From a virus: a stretch of 41,440 bases of DNA. Numbering within the stretch: the first letter of the stretch is position 1; the number at the start of each line of letters is the position of its first letter. Made by a program: the position numbers and the translations under genes. The notes beneath the pieces are model-generated. The model was not told the DNA's origin, did no database searches, and saw only the letters and a program-made list of their open reading frames with translations. The DNA is taken from the IMG/VR virus record IMGVR_UViG_3300042866_001856, positions 1 through 41,440 of that record; one strand, 5' to 3'. This document shows, one piece after another, positions 9,291-17,418 of the stretch.

Positions 9291-10215
9291 AAAGACCGTT
9301 TTGGGTGCCAAGATCGAATCGACCGTAGGCACAGCCGAAACCATTGCGGCAGCGGATTGCACCGTCAATGCTTATGACCTAATGATTAACCCGGAGTTCC
9401 CTTTCGAGGAACGGCAAGGCCAAGGCGGTTTCGGTCGCTTAGCATCCATTCCAGGGGCCAGAATTGGCCGGGCTACCTTCTCGGTCGACCTTGCCTACGA
9501 TGGCTCGGCAGTTCCGGCATGGGCTAGCACTTTTCTTCCGGCTTGCGGTGTAGTTCTCTCGACGGCAACCTACTTCCCCAAAACCGAAGTTCCGGCATCG
9601 GGGAGCAGCGTAAAGACACTCACAATTGCGGGGTTCTTTGATGGGGTCCGGCGGCGAATTTACGGGGCGGTCGGTAATGCCCGGTTCGTCCTCCCTACCG
9701 GTAGAATGGGCCGGGTCGAATTCGACTTCCAAGGGGTCTACGATGACGAGGCAGACGCGGCAATTCCAAGTTCGATCAACTATGTCAATACGCTACCGCT
9801 TCGCGTTGCAGGCGGTGCTACGTCTTGGGCGTCGACGAATATCTGCCTTGAGTCGGCAACGATCGACCTGGGCAACGTGATTACCGCTAGGGAATGCTCA
9901 ACTTCGGCGGCTGGGGTCGATAACTTTGTTATCACTGATCGCAATCCGCGAATTACCGGCAATCCAGAATCCAAGTTGATTGCCACTCAAAACCGATACA
10001 GTCAATTCCGCGATATGACCGAAGGAAGCCTATCGTTTACGATCGCGGGCCCAACAACCTCAACGCTTGTCTTCGCAATGCCTAAGGCTCAGCTAGTAGC
10101 CAAGCCAATGGGCGAGCGAAACGGCATTATGACCGATCAACTTGAATGGCAAGCAAACAAAAACGTGGACGCTTCGGATCAAGAATTCTCAATCGCTTTT
10201 AACCATGCAGCCTAA
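9277..10215 (+). CDS. Major tail (tube) protein (312 aa)
   Basis: It probably stacks into the hollow tail tube. The protein is beta-rich with regular Gly/Thr/Ser-containing strands and an N-terminal KTVLGAKIESTVGT segment typical of tube subunits of lambda gpV type (GKIESTYGT-like in relatives). Residues about 70-85 (ASTFLPACGV) also recur in phage tail tube proteins. It sits immediately before the two-frame tail chaperone genes, the canonical place. No Ig-like C-terminal domain is obvious. Confidence 0.75.
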   Translation: MLLRKKTVLGAKIESTVGTAETIAAADCTVNAYDLMINPEFPFEERQGQGGFGRLASIPGARIGRATFSVDLAYDGSAVPAWASTFLPACGVVLSTATYFPKTEVPASGSSVKTLTIAGFFDGVRRRIYGAVGNARFVLPTGRMGRVEFDFQGVYDDEADAAIPSSINYVNTLPLRVAGGATSWASTNICLESATIDLGNVITARECSTSAAGVDNFVITDRNPRITGNPESKLIATQNRYSQFRDMTEGSLSFTIAGPTTSTLVFAMPKAQLVAKPMGERNGIMTDQLEWQANKNVDASDQEFSIAFNHAA

Positions 10216-10504
10216 TACATTCACAGACAAAATCGACGGGTGTGACATCGAGTTTACCTTGAACCGCTTGAAGTTCCGAAAGACTGAACAGGTCTTGGGG
10301 CTCATCAGCGATTTCAGGGAATCGACCGAACCAAAGAAGCAGATGGCAGCGATTCGCGAAGCCGTCTCGATTTGTTTGACCGGTTGGAGTCTCGACAAGC
10401 CTTTGAGCGATTGGGACGAAGAGATTGAAGTTGCCGACGCGGTAAAGCTTGTAAGTTGCTGTTTGCGAGGCAATTCGGCAAGCGAAGGTGATAAAAAAAA
10501 ATAA
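10205..10504 (+). CDS. Tail assembly chaperone, G-like short form (99 aa)
   Basis: This is the short product of the tail chaperone pair that keeps the tape measure soluble while the tube is built. The start at 10205 (ATGCAGCCT) overlaps the tail tube stop by 11 nt; an upstream in-frame ATG at 10142 would overlap far more. The protein is helical and ends Asp-Lys-Lys-Lys directly on a run of nine A residues followed by TAA, the frameshift site described separately. Position between tube and tape-measure genes is the classic one. Confidence 0.78.
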   Translation: MQPNTFTDKIDGCDIEFTLNRLKFRKTEQVLGLISDFRESTEPKKQMAAIREAVSICLTGWSLDKPLSDWDEEIEVADAVKLVSCCLRGNSASEGDKKK

Positions 10505-10530
10505 GGACAGCCGCATTTATCCGATGCGGC
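10493..10530 (+). promoter_or_regulatory. Programmed -1 frameshift signal: A9 slip site plus hairpin
   Basis: Nine A residues (10493-10501) are read as three AAA codons just before the TAA stop (10502-10504). After an 8-nt spacer comes a perfect 7-bp hairpin, GCCGCAT (10510-10516) with ATGCGGC (10524-10530) and a 7-nt loop. Slip site, spacing and stem-loop are those expected for -1 frameshifting. Slipping by -1 enters a frame that stays open to 10851. Confidence 0.82.
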
Positions 10531-10851
10531 GAATTATGCAAGTCTTGCACTCGAAATCAATGCAACAACAAGCCGAGCAGCGACCTCCCGTTGATGTTAG
10601 CTTGCCCAGGTTGCGACGAGTCTGGGTGCGATGCTTGCGAGGGTCGAGGGTATTTTGAAATCGTCGATTGCCCAAAGGATTACGTAGGGCATCGAGTCAG
10701 TACAGCAGCTAACCTTGCGGCTTGGGTCTCGAAAGGGGTCTTGCCAGAGGCGGGCGGGATTTACGATCAGGATGCTTGGTTTGTTTCGGTGCAAAATGCA
10801 CTTGAAGCAGACGTGAATCGAATCGAAGAACAAAGGCGTAAAAATGGCTGA
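10501..10851 (+). CDS. T-domain of the G-T tail chaperone, made by -1 frameshift (116 aa)
   Basis: Read after a -1 slip on the A9 run, this frame continues without a stop and would give a G-T fusion of about 215 aa starting at 10205. The domain begins with cysteine pairs (CGELCKSC, then CPGC, CDAC) and a CEGRG knuckle resembling the DnaJ-type CxxCxGxG zinc motif. It then has a helical tail (AANLAAWVSKGVLPEAGG). An ATG at 10591 exists but has no ribosome site, which supports frameshifting rather than independent initiation. The end overlaps the tape-measure start by 8 nt. The T-domain would bind the tape measure. Confidence 0.75.
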   Translation: MRTAAFIRCGELCKSCTRNQCNNKPSSDLPLMLACPGCDESGCDACEGRGYFEIVDCPKDYVGHRVSTAANLAAWVSKGVLPEAGGIYDQDAWFVSVQNALEADVNRIEEQRRKNG

Positions 10852-12274
10852 CGTGGAAGTCACACTTGGAGCAAAAAACGAAGCTTCGGCGGTGTTGCGT
10901 CAGTTCTCCAGCGAGGTGACGCAAACGGCTCAACAAGTCGAATTTTCGATTCGTGGCCTAGCTCAATTAGCAGGCGTGACGGCAGCGGTGATTGCAATCG
11001 TCGAAGCAGGCAGGGCGGTTGTTGGGTTTGCATCGGCATCGGTTGCGGCGTTTGACGATTTGAACCGTTCATCGATCAAGCTTGCCGAGACGGTCGCTCT
11101 AATCCCAGGGGCAGGCAAGGCAGCATCGGATGAAATGGTCAAAGTTGCCAATAGCCTTGAGCGAATGACCAACGTGGATTCGGGTCGCATCCAAGATCAG
11201 ATGGCTCAGGCATTGCGGCGCGGTGCTGGGGTGGGCGATATCGAGGACATGGCCGAAGCGGCTCTTGGGTTGTCGCGAGTGTTTGATCGAGATTTATCCT
11301 CAGCGATGCGGATGGTCGAGGATGCGGTAAAGGGCAACTTTGGGGCGTTCGAGGGATTGATTCCGAATATCAACGAACTAGCCACAGCGGAAGAACGGCT
11401 TGCGGCAGTCAGTGAATTGGCCACCAAGGGGCTATTGAATAAGGCTGAGTCGGCAAAGCACGCGACCGAAGCAAGTGACGCGCTAAAGGTGGCGGCGCAC
11501 AATCTTTACGAGGCTTTCGGGGCTTTGCTTGCCCCGGTTCGAGATGTTGTCTATCGAGGCTTTGCGGTTGCCTTTGAGTTTATTCAAAGCTCGATGATTC
11601 CGGCGATGGATGATTTTGCTCAGCATGGCAGAGACCTAGCAAACACGATGCAAGGCGTAAGCAAAACGATTGCCGAAGCTTTCGTTACTGGGTTTACAGC
11701 GGCAGAGATCGCGGTGTTCAGGTTCGAGGATGTGCTTGAAGTGATTTCGGCGTCTGTACTGCTTTCGGCTAACAAGATCTACAACGACGTAGTGTTTGTA
11801 TTCGACGGCTTGCTAGCTAGGGCCAATTGGTTCGTTGACGCATACGCAAAGCTTCTATCGGGGCGGTTTACCTTCGAGGATGTCTTGAAGGAAATGCCAG
11901 CCTTTGGCGAGCGTGCAGTAACCGAAACCGAAAAAAGCTTGCAAGCCATTCTTGATGAATCGGTCGGCGGGCTTACCGAAGATTTTGACTCGAAGATCCG
12001 GGAGCGGCTAGCGGCATTGCAGGACGCAATGAAGCTAGAAATAGGCATCGATCTAAAGCCAAGAGCCGGGGCGGCTAGTGCGTTGCAAGATCAGATCCGA
12101 TCGCTTACCGCCTTTGAGTCGCGGGTGCTTGTGCGAGGCCAAACGGATAGCCCAATCGATAAGCTAGTTAAGAACACGGCAGAGGCTAGCAAGTTGCTTT
12201 CGAGCATTGACGGGACGCTAAAGAGCCCGACGGAATCCCCGAAAGAACAGTTCCAGCTCCAGGAGATCCGCTAG
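10844..12274 (+). CDS. Tape measure protein (476 aa)
   Basis: It would set tail length and leave through the tail during infection. It is a long, mostly helical, Ala-rich protein with a hydrophobic segment near residues 38-62 (LAGVTAAVIAIVEAGRAVVGFASA) and others around 225-245. The beginning (VTLGAKNEASAVLRQFSSE) is typical of tape measures. At roughly 1.5 angstrom per residue, the length predicts a tail of about 70 nm, rather short for a siphovirus. It directly follows the G/T chaperone genes. Confidence 0.85.
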   Translation: MADVEVTLGAKNEASAVLRQFSSEVTQTAQQVEFSIRGLAQLAGVTAAVIAIVEAGRAVVGFASASVAAFDDLNRSSIKLAETVALIPGAGKAASDEMVKVANSLERMTNVDSGRIQDQMAQALRRGAGVGDIEDMAEAALGLSRVFDRDLSSAMRMVEDAVKGNFGAFEGLIPNINELATAEERLAAVSELATKGLLNKAESAKHATEASDALKVAAHNLYEAFGALLAPVRDVVYRGFAVAFEFIQSSMIPAMDDFAQHGRDLANTMQGVSKTIAEAFVTGFTAAEIAVFRFEDVLEVISASVLLSANKIYNDVVFVFDGLLARANWFVDAYAKLLSGRFTFEDVLKEMPAFGERAVTETEKSLQAILDESVGGLTEDFDSKIRERLAALQDAMKLEIGIDLKPRAGAASALQDQIRSLTAFESRVLVRGQTDSPIDKLVKNTAEASKLLSSIDGTLKSPTESPKEQFQLQEIR

Positions 12275-13234
12275 ATGCTCAACGATAAAATCTACAGCGT
12301 TGATCTTATGTGGAGCGGGCTCGGCGGCGATATCTCCATTACCGATAACTTCCGGCGGGCTGATGCGCGATTGCAAAAGGTATATCAAGTATTTACAACC
12401 CCCGACGCTTCCTTGAATGACGTTTTGCAGGCCCCTGGAATCCCGGCGGCTGGATCTTCATTCGGCAATGGCTTTGATTTTGTATTCGCAGTTCAGGCAA
12501 GCCCGAAGAGACAAAGTCCGGTTTACTGGATCGTTACGGTACCCTATGAGGGCGAAGTATCGTTCGGCTCGGGCGGTCCACAGGGCAATCAAAACAACGG
12601 CGTACAAAGCCCATTGCTAGCCCCCGCGATTATCGATTTTGACGACGTTGAAGAGGAGCTAGAAATCGATGAGGATTTCGACGGCAATCCTTTGGTGACA
12701 GCCAACGGCGAACCCGTCAACGGAATCCGGCGTAAGTTTGCCGATCAGACCGTTACGATCCAAAAAAACATGCTGACGTTCTCAAGCTACGTTCAAGGGC
12801 GTTATCGTCATTCGGTCAACTCGGATAATTTCATGCAATGGCCAGCGGGCACGGCTAAGATGCAAAAGTTGCGAGCCAAAGCGGTTGCGTCTCCCGAAAC
12901 CCCCTTCGGCGGCTACTATCAAGTTACGGCCGTAATCCAATTCCGCTACCCTTACCGAACCACACCGGAAAAGGCGTGGTATTCGCGATCGCGGCATGAA
13001 GGGTACTATAAGCGGGTAATCATCCCGGGTGCTCCACCATTGCCGAACGGCGATCCGAAAACGGAAGTAGTCCGGGCCACCAGGGCAGGCGAACCAACAG
13101 CCAAGCCGGTGCTACTTGACGAACAAGGATTCCAGCTACCAGACGTCGATCCTCCGGCGCAGCAAACCGCGTTTTGGCAGGAAAAAAAGCTTTACGAGCC
13201 ACTCAGTTACAACGCACTAGGACTATTACCATAA
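12275..13234 (+). CDS. Tail-tip / distal tail protein candidate (319 aa)
   Basis: I do not recognise a named family. Its place right after the tape measure is where distal tail or minor tail proteins of siphoviruses are encoded, and it starts at the base after the tape-measure stop. The protein is mixed beta with an acidic stretch (DFDDVEEELEIDEDFDGN, about residues 123-140). It also has a conserved-looking run, YRHSVNSDNFMQWPAGT, followed by a Tyr/Arg-rich segment (QFRYPYRTTPEKAWYSR). The C-terminus is Pro-rich and reads like a domain that docks on other tail components. Confidence 0.5.
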   Translation: MLNDKIYSVDLMWSGLGGDISITDNFRRADARLQKVYQVFTTPDASLNDVLQAPGIPAAGSSFGNGFDFVFAVQASPKRQSPVYWIVTVPYEGEVSFGSGGPQGNQNNGVQSPLLAPAIIDFDDVEEELEIDEDFDGNPLVTANGEPVNGIRRKFADQTVTIQKNMLTFSSYVQGRYRHSVNSDNFMQWPAGTAKMQKLRAKAVASPETPFGGYYQVTAVIQFRYPYRTTPEKAWYSRSRHEGYYKRVIIPGAPPLPNGDPKTEVVRATRAGEPTAKPVLLDEQGFQLPDVDPPAQQTAFWQEKKLYEPLSYNALGLLP

Positions 13235-13243
13235 GGCCAAAAA

Positions 13244-13873
13244 ATGAGCACTATTCAAAACGTCATTCTACAGATTCCCGATCGATCACTGACGAATAAC
13301 GACATCGCAGGCAACGCGAATATCGAGCCGTCGAAGCTAGGGCAAAAAGTCCTGGCTGAATACGTGGTCCCTGTTGAGGCGTTTAAGACATGGGATGCAG
13401 TCGCAAGCAATCTGCCCGCATCGGCAGCAAGCGACGATCTAGGGCTAGTTACAGGCACCTGGTTGACCAATCCGGTCAGGATCACGGCAGGGGATTGCAA
13501 AAACCTAGGGGCCACAACCCGAAGAGCCTATTTTTCGATTCCAATTCCCCCGAATTACGACGACGGCGAAACAATTCAAGTCCGCATCCGGGCAGCGATG
13601 GAGACTACCCTAGCCTCGACGGCTTGCACGGTCGATTTAGAGGCCGTGGTAGGGTCAAGCGGAACGCCAACAGCGGATTTGGTGACTACGGCGGCTCAAT
13701 CGATGAACAGCCTCACAGCGGCCAATTTCGACTTTACGATTAACGCGGCCAGCGTGGACCCGGGGCAGTTGCTAGAGTGTCGCTTGTCGATTTCATGCAA
13801 CGACACAGCAACGGCTACGGCCGTGACGCCAGCGGTCTACAAAGTATCCCTACTCGCAGACACTAGGGGCTAG
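13244..13873 (+). CDS. Tail-associated structural protein (209 aa)
   Basis: No family recognised. The first 45 residues (ending about ANIEPSKLGQKVLAEYVVP) resemble the N-terminal attachment part of phage fibre-like proteins. The rest is Thr/Ala/Ser-rich beta structure (for example EAVVGSSGTPTADLVTTAAQS), suggesting a jelly-roll or trimeric fibre domain. It sits 9 nt after the tail-tip gene with a short spacer. A role in the tail tip or as a side fibre is inferred from position. Confidence 0.5.
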   Translation: MSTIQNVILQIPDRSLTNNDIAGNANIEPSKLGQKVLAEYVVPVEAFKTWDAVASNLPASAASDDLGLVTGTWLTNPVRITAGDCKNLGATTRRAYFSIPIPPNYDDGETIQVRIRAAMETTLASTACTVDLEAVVGSSGTPTADLVTTAAQSMNSLTAANFDFTINAASVDPGQLLECRLSISCNDTATATAVTPAVYKVSLLADTRG

Positions 13874-13875
13874 AC

Positions 13876-14559
13876 GTGGCTCAAAAGGATATCGGGTACT
13901 ACAGTCCATCCCTTGCAAAACGGATTCGCGATAATTCGTTCGCTTGGGAGCGCGAAAGGGCGGCAAAGCCGATCGAGATCCGGCAATCGACCCCTGACCC
14001 GATCTACTTTTACAACGCATCGACCGAAACGATACCGGCTTATGGTTGCATCCAAAAGGTCGGCATGGAAACCATCGACGGGCAGTCGATTATCAAAGTC
14101 GATCGGCCAATCGATTACACCGCTTCGGTAATGGGTCCATTTTTGCTCAATGGGCCAGCGGAGGTAGCGGCAAACGGGCTCGGTACGGCTCAATGGGGGC
14201 CGATCTTCCGAGCGAAAAAAGATTCGGCAACCTACACGACCGGAACGCGAATGGGGCCGGTTGAATCATCGTTCAGCCTCTCAAAAGGATGCCTCTTTAC
14301 CTTCATCGGTGACGACGAGCAAGAGGACGACCTTATTAAGGTGATTGCTTGCGAAACGCCATTGCTGGCGGTGGCGGGATCCGGCATCGGTGCGAATAGC
14401 AGCGGGACCGTGACAGCCAAGCAACCCGCGAGCGGCAATTGGACAGCGGGGACGATAACCTATACGGCATGGAACCCAACGGGCGTGGCGATTGCTTCGG
14501 CGGCTAGCGTCTTGCTGTTTCCAGTTGATGCCAAGTGGCTTGCAGTGGAGTTGTGCTAA
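13876..14559 (+). CDS. Tail-associated structural protein (227 aa)
   Basis: No named family. Start is GTG at 13876, 2 nt after the previous stop. The N-terminal half is basic and helical (SLAKRIRDNSFAWERERAAK). The second half is beta-rich with a Gly/Ser/Thr linker (AGSGIGANSSGTVTAKQ) before the last strands, a layout common in adaptor or tail-spike-attachment proteins. It is followed without a gap by the cysteine-rich gene, so the two products may work together. Confidence 0.5.
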   Translation: MAQKDIGYYSPSLAKRIRDNSFAWERERAAKPIEIRQSTPDPIYFYNASTETIPAYGCIQKVGMETIDGQSIIKVDRPIDYTASVMGPFLLNGPAEVAANGLGTAQWGPIFRAKKDSATYTTGTRMGPVESSFSLSKGCLFTFIGDDEQEDDLIKVIACETPLLAVAGSGIGANSSGTVTAKQPASGNWTAGTITYTAWNPTGVAIASAASVLLFPVDAKWLAVELC

Positions 14560-16017
14560 ATGGGCGGAATGGGTCGATGCTGTTGCGATTGCGAATGCTT
14601 GGCGGTCGAGGATTTGCCGACCGTCACGATCAGCGGCTACACCGGCGGCGGTTGGAGCGGCACTTGTTGCTATGAACAGACTTTTACGCCGAACACTACG
14701 CCGAGTTGGTCGAAAAGTTGCAGCGGTTTGCTTTACGACTCAACCTCGACTTCAAATTGCGTAACACAGCACTACGCGGTATTGACGCCGAACTATAGAG
14801 GGTACGAAATCAGCCCAGGCGGTTGCGATACGCTGCCGGAGGACTTCTGCTGCCCGGAGAGTGTGGAGCACATCGCTACAACCACGACCGACTTTGAAAG
14901 AAAGGCTAGTGCGTTTTTCGCACTTTGGCGCAGGCCAAAACACATCATCGTCCGCATAAGCCAAGAGGAAGTGAATTGCCAGGGCGTCGAAGGGCAAACG
15001 GGCGGATGCAAGATTGTTATCCGGTCTCGATTTGTCTACGAGGCGGTTTCGATGATTTTTCAGCACAGAAGCACAAAGATAGATCAGTTGGTCGAAATGA
15101 TTAACACGACATGCTTTGAGGTAGACGATCGGTATATTGTCGATGTCAATCCGGATCCTGCGCCAACATGCGATGATATCCCAAACGATCCAGACAATGT
15201 TTCGACTGTTAATTGCAAGCAAACAGCTACGTTTTATTTCGACAGAGTCCAATATTTTGCAGAAATGCCCGCTGGGGATGTTGATTTTGAAAACGAAAAT
15301 ATTCCAGGGTGCGAGGCGTCGAGCTGCGACTATGAGCCGTACAACTACGCGAGTTCGGTTTGCGTATTTGGGCCAACTCAAGAAATCAGAGATTACTCAT
15401 CGTCTGTTTATCAAGGGCCTTGCGAGCTTACGCCTCCTTGCCACTGCTTTGAGTCGGTTGTCGAGTTGCCGTTTTCAACCAGCTTTCCTGATTTGCAATG
15501 CAGCCTCGATTTTGCAAACATCCGAACGGGGTGTTTCGACAACCCTTGCAGCGTTCCAGCTTGCGCAGCACTAACGGGCGAGATTTGCGGGAACCCTGGC
15601 GACCCGACTCCGGTTTTTGAATGCCCTGAATTGTTGGAACCTAACGGATTTGACTACGTTTGCCCGACGCCATCTAGGGAGGTCGATGGACTTGGTTCAG
15701 GGTGCAATGAAATTACTAACGACGAAAGCGGCCAGCTTAGATATAGCGGGTGTGGATGCAGTGGCTATCAAAGCCCAAACCAGCTTGAAAACATTAGGCC
15801 GTTTTTCGATATATCCGATTGCTTCGAGGGCAATTGCAGTGGCGATTGCTGCCGAGAGTTTGACGACTGCCCTTGCTGCCCCCCAGAGTGTAAGCCCAAG
15901 TATTACTCCGAAGGCCCGTCCGTTATCACCAGCCACAGCCTTACGCAGACTTGCAGCGGCATAACCTCACAATCAATTTGCACAGGTGCTCCATCGTGGA
16001 CAATCAATCTAGCCTAA
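14560..16017 (+). CDS. Cysteine-rich putative tail protein (485 aa, about 43 Cys)
   Basis: This is the most unusual protein of the structural module. I count about 43 cysteines in 485 residues (about 9 percent), spread along the whole chain and often in CC, CxC or CxCC groups, such as RCCCDCEC near the N-terminus and DCCREFDDCPCCPPEC near the C-terminus. There is no clear zinc-finger periodicity; Asp, Asn, Ser, Pro, Gly and Tyr are abundant, more like a secreted disulfide-stabilised protein than a nucleic-acid-binding one. It begins on the base after the previous stop (TAAATG). The next gene, overlapping its end, encodes a thiol-oxidase-like protein. A surface-exposed tail component is likely; a direct function is unknown. 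Confidence 0.6.
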   Translation: MGGMGRCCCDCECLAVEDLPTVTISGYTGGGWSGTCCYEQTFTPNTTPSWSKSCSGLLYDSTSTSNCVTQHYAVLTPNYRGYEISPGGCDTLPEDFCCPESVEHIATTTTDFERKASAFFALWRRPKHIIVRISQEEVNCQGVEGQTGGCKIVIRSRFVYEAVSMIFQHRSTKIDQLVEMINTTCFEVDDRYIVDVNPDPAPTCDDIPNDPDNVSTVNCKQTATFYFDRVQYFAEMPAGDVDFENENIPGCEASSCDYEPYNYASSVCVFGPTQEIRDYSSSVYQGPCELTPPCHCFESVVELPFSTSFPDLQCSLDFANIRTGCFDNPCSVPACAALTGEICGNPGDPTPVFECPELLEPNGFDYVCPTPSREVDGLGSGCNEITNDESGQLRYSGCGCSGYQSPNQLENIRPFFDISDCFEGNCSGDCCREFDDCPCCPPECKPKYYSEGPSVITSHSLTQTCSGITSQSICTGAPSWTINLA

Positions 16018-16457
16018 ATATAAACATGGATGGAACACCGTTCACCCCCGGGGCTGCGCCACAACCCAGGACGTTTACGATCACGATGCAGGGCGATCCA
16101 CCGCCGACGATGAGCCAAGAGCAAGTCAACGCAAAGCGGATTGAGCGAACGATCAAACAAGGCCAATTCGCTTGGGCCAAGCTCCATTCCTATCGCGGGT
16201 TTGACCCTCAATGGCTCGATATCTGGCAATACCTAATCCCTCAGCGGTGCGACTGCAAAGACGGCTACCAGCGAATCCTAGCCGAGATGCCCCCCGACTT
16301 CACCTCCCCCGAAGCGTTCTTTGCCTGGGGCGTTGCACTTCACAATGCAGTCAACGCGAAGCTAGGGAGGCCTGAAATCACGATCGACGAAGCCTATAAA
16401 ATCTGGAGGAAATCAGATGGGGTCACCACCGAAAACAGCGGGACGATTGTACCTTGA
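15996..16457 (+). CDS. Small Erv1/ALR thiol-oxidase-like protein (153 aa)
   Basis: Family resemblance is read by eye. Residues 55-71 contain GQFAWAKLH.....P, matching the GxxxWxxLHxxxxxxP signature of Erv/ALR flavin sulfhydryl oxidases. Residues 105-125 contain FFAWGVALHNAVNAKLGRP, matching WxxxxHNxVNxxLGKP. The distance from the last active-site-like cysteine to the HN pair is 29 residues, as in human ALR. The cysteine pair itself is CxC (C85, C87) instead of CxxC, and a helix between the two blocks is shorter. The N-terminus (1-45) is Pro-rich and may be flexible. Start: GTG 15996 with AGGTG 7 nt upstream, overlapping the Cys-rich gene by 22 nt; an ATG at 16026 is the alternative. Confidence 0.55.
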   Translation: MDNQSSLNINMDGTPFTPGAAPQPRTFTITMQGDPPPTMSQEQVNAKRIERTIKQGQFAWAKLHSYRGFDPQWLDIWQYLIPQRCDCKDGYQRILAEMPPDFTSPEAFFAWGVALHNAVNAKLGRPEITIDEAYKIWRKSDGVTTENSGTIVP

Positions 16458-17418
16458 GGAACTTTGCAAAAAGTTTCCTGATGCGCCAAACATTGGGCTA
16501 GCTAGGCGAGCCAAGCAGGAAAGGCCCGAGACGTTTGCGACGGTCGATACCGCAAGGAGCATGATTCGCAATATTCGCGGGGCTCTCGGAAAAAAGAATC
16601 GCAATCAAGCGACCCAGCCAAGGCCCAAAGGTAAAGCGGGGCAAGTCCCGAAGATGCCACCGTCGCTAGCAGAACCGTGGGTTCCGATTGAACTAGATTG
16701 CAAGCGATGCGGGATAATCTCAGACGTCCACATTCCGTATCACAGCGAAGTGGCTTTTGAGGCGGCGGTTAAGTCCCTAAAGCAATCTAAAATCGACACG
16801 CTACTAATCAATGGGGACTTCGCGGATTTTTACCAAGTCTCCAGGCACCAGCGAGACCCAAACCATAGAAAGCTATCGGTTGAGTTGAAGCTGGTAATTG
16901 AGGGGCTTGAGTGGTTGCGATCGGAATTCCCAAAGCAAAAAATCATCTACAAGCAGGGCAATCACGAGGAGCGATGGGACCATTTTATCTGGAATCGAGC
17001 TCCTGAGATTTACGACCTTGCAGCGGTACGGCTCGATGAGCTATTGCAACTCAAGCGGCTCAAAATCGAAATGGTCGGAGACAATCCGATTATGCTCGGC
17101 AAATTGCCGGTTCTTCACGGGCACGAATTAGGCAAGTCGATTTTCAGTCCGGTCAATCCAGCTAGAGGGGCGTTTCTTCGGACCCACCATACCGTCTTGG
17201 TTGGCCACTCGCACCAAACAAGCTCCCATGCGGACACGGATATGTTTCATACGGAAACCTTTATTTGGTCTACTGGTTGCCTCTGTGATTTAACTCCAGC
17301 GTATGCTAAAATAAACCGGTGGAATCACGGGTTTGCTTTTGTCGAAGTAAGCCAAGACAAAACATTCAATGTGACAAACATGAGAATTGCAAAAAATGGC
17401 GAAATCAGAAGTGCGTAG
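16417..17418 (+). CDS. Calcineurin-like metallophosphoesterase (333 aa)
   Basis: It should hydrolyse phosphate esters with a two-metal centre. Motifs occur in order: ISDVHIPYH (D103, H105), NGDFAD (G133-D134), GNHEE (181-185), LHGHE (234-237) and VGHSHQ (263-266). About 60 residues at the N-terminus (LARRAKQERPETF) look like a small helix-turn-helix module, seen in other phage phosphoesterases. The start ATG at 16417 has AGGAAATC upstream and overlaps the previous gene by 41 nt. Substrate is unknown; DNA, RNA or nucleotide phosphoesters are possible. It lies beyond the structural genes, so it may act in the cell or be carried in the virion. Confidence 0.87.
   Translation: MGSPPKTAGRLYLEELCKKFPDAPNIGLARRAKQERPETFATVDTARSMIRNIRGALGKKNRNQATQPRPKGKAGQVPKMPPSLAEPWVPIELDCKRCGIISDVHIPYHSEVAFEAAVKSLKQSKIDTLLINGDFADFYQVSRHQRDPNHRKLSVELKLVIEGLEWLRSEFPKQKIIYKQGNHEERWDHFIWNRAPEIYDLAAVRLDELLQLKRLKIEMVGDNPIMLGKLPVLHGHELGKSIFSPVNPARGAFLRTHHTVLVGHSHQTSSHADTDMFHTETFIWSTGCLCDLTPAYAKINRWNHGFAFVEVSQDKTFNVTNMRIAKNGEIRSA

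Noticed and set aside
10503-10661. Alternative -2/+1 frame after the A9 run
   Set aside because: It stays open about 50 codons but ends early and lacks the Cys knuckles; the -1 frame is longer and reaches the tape measure.
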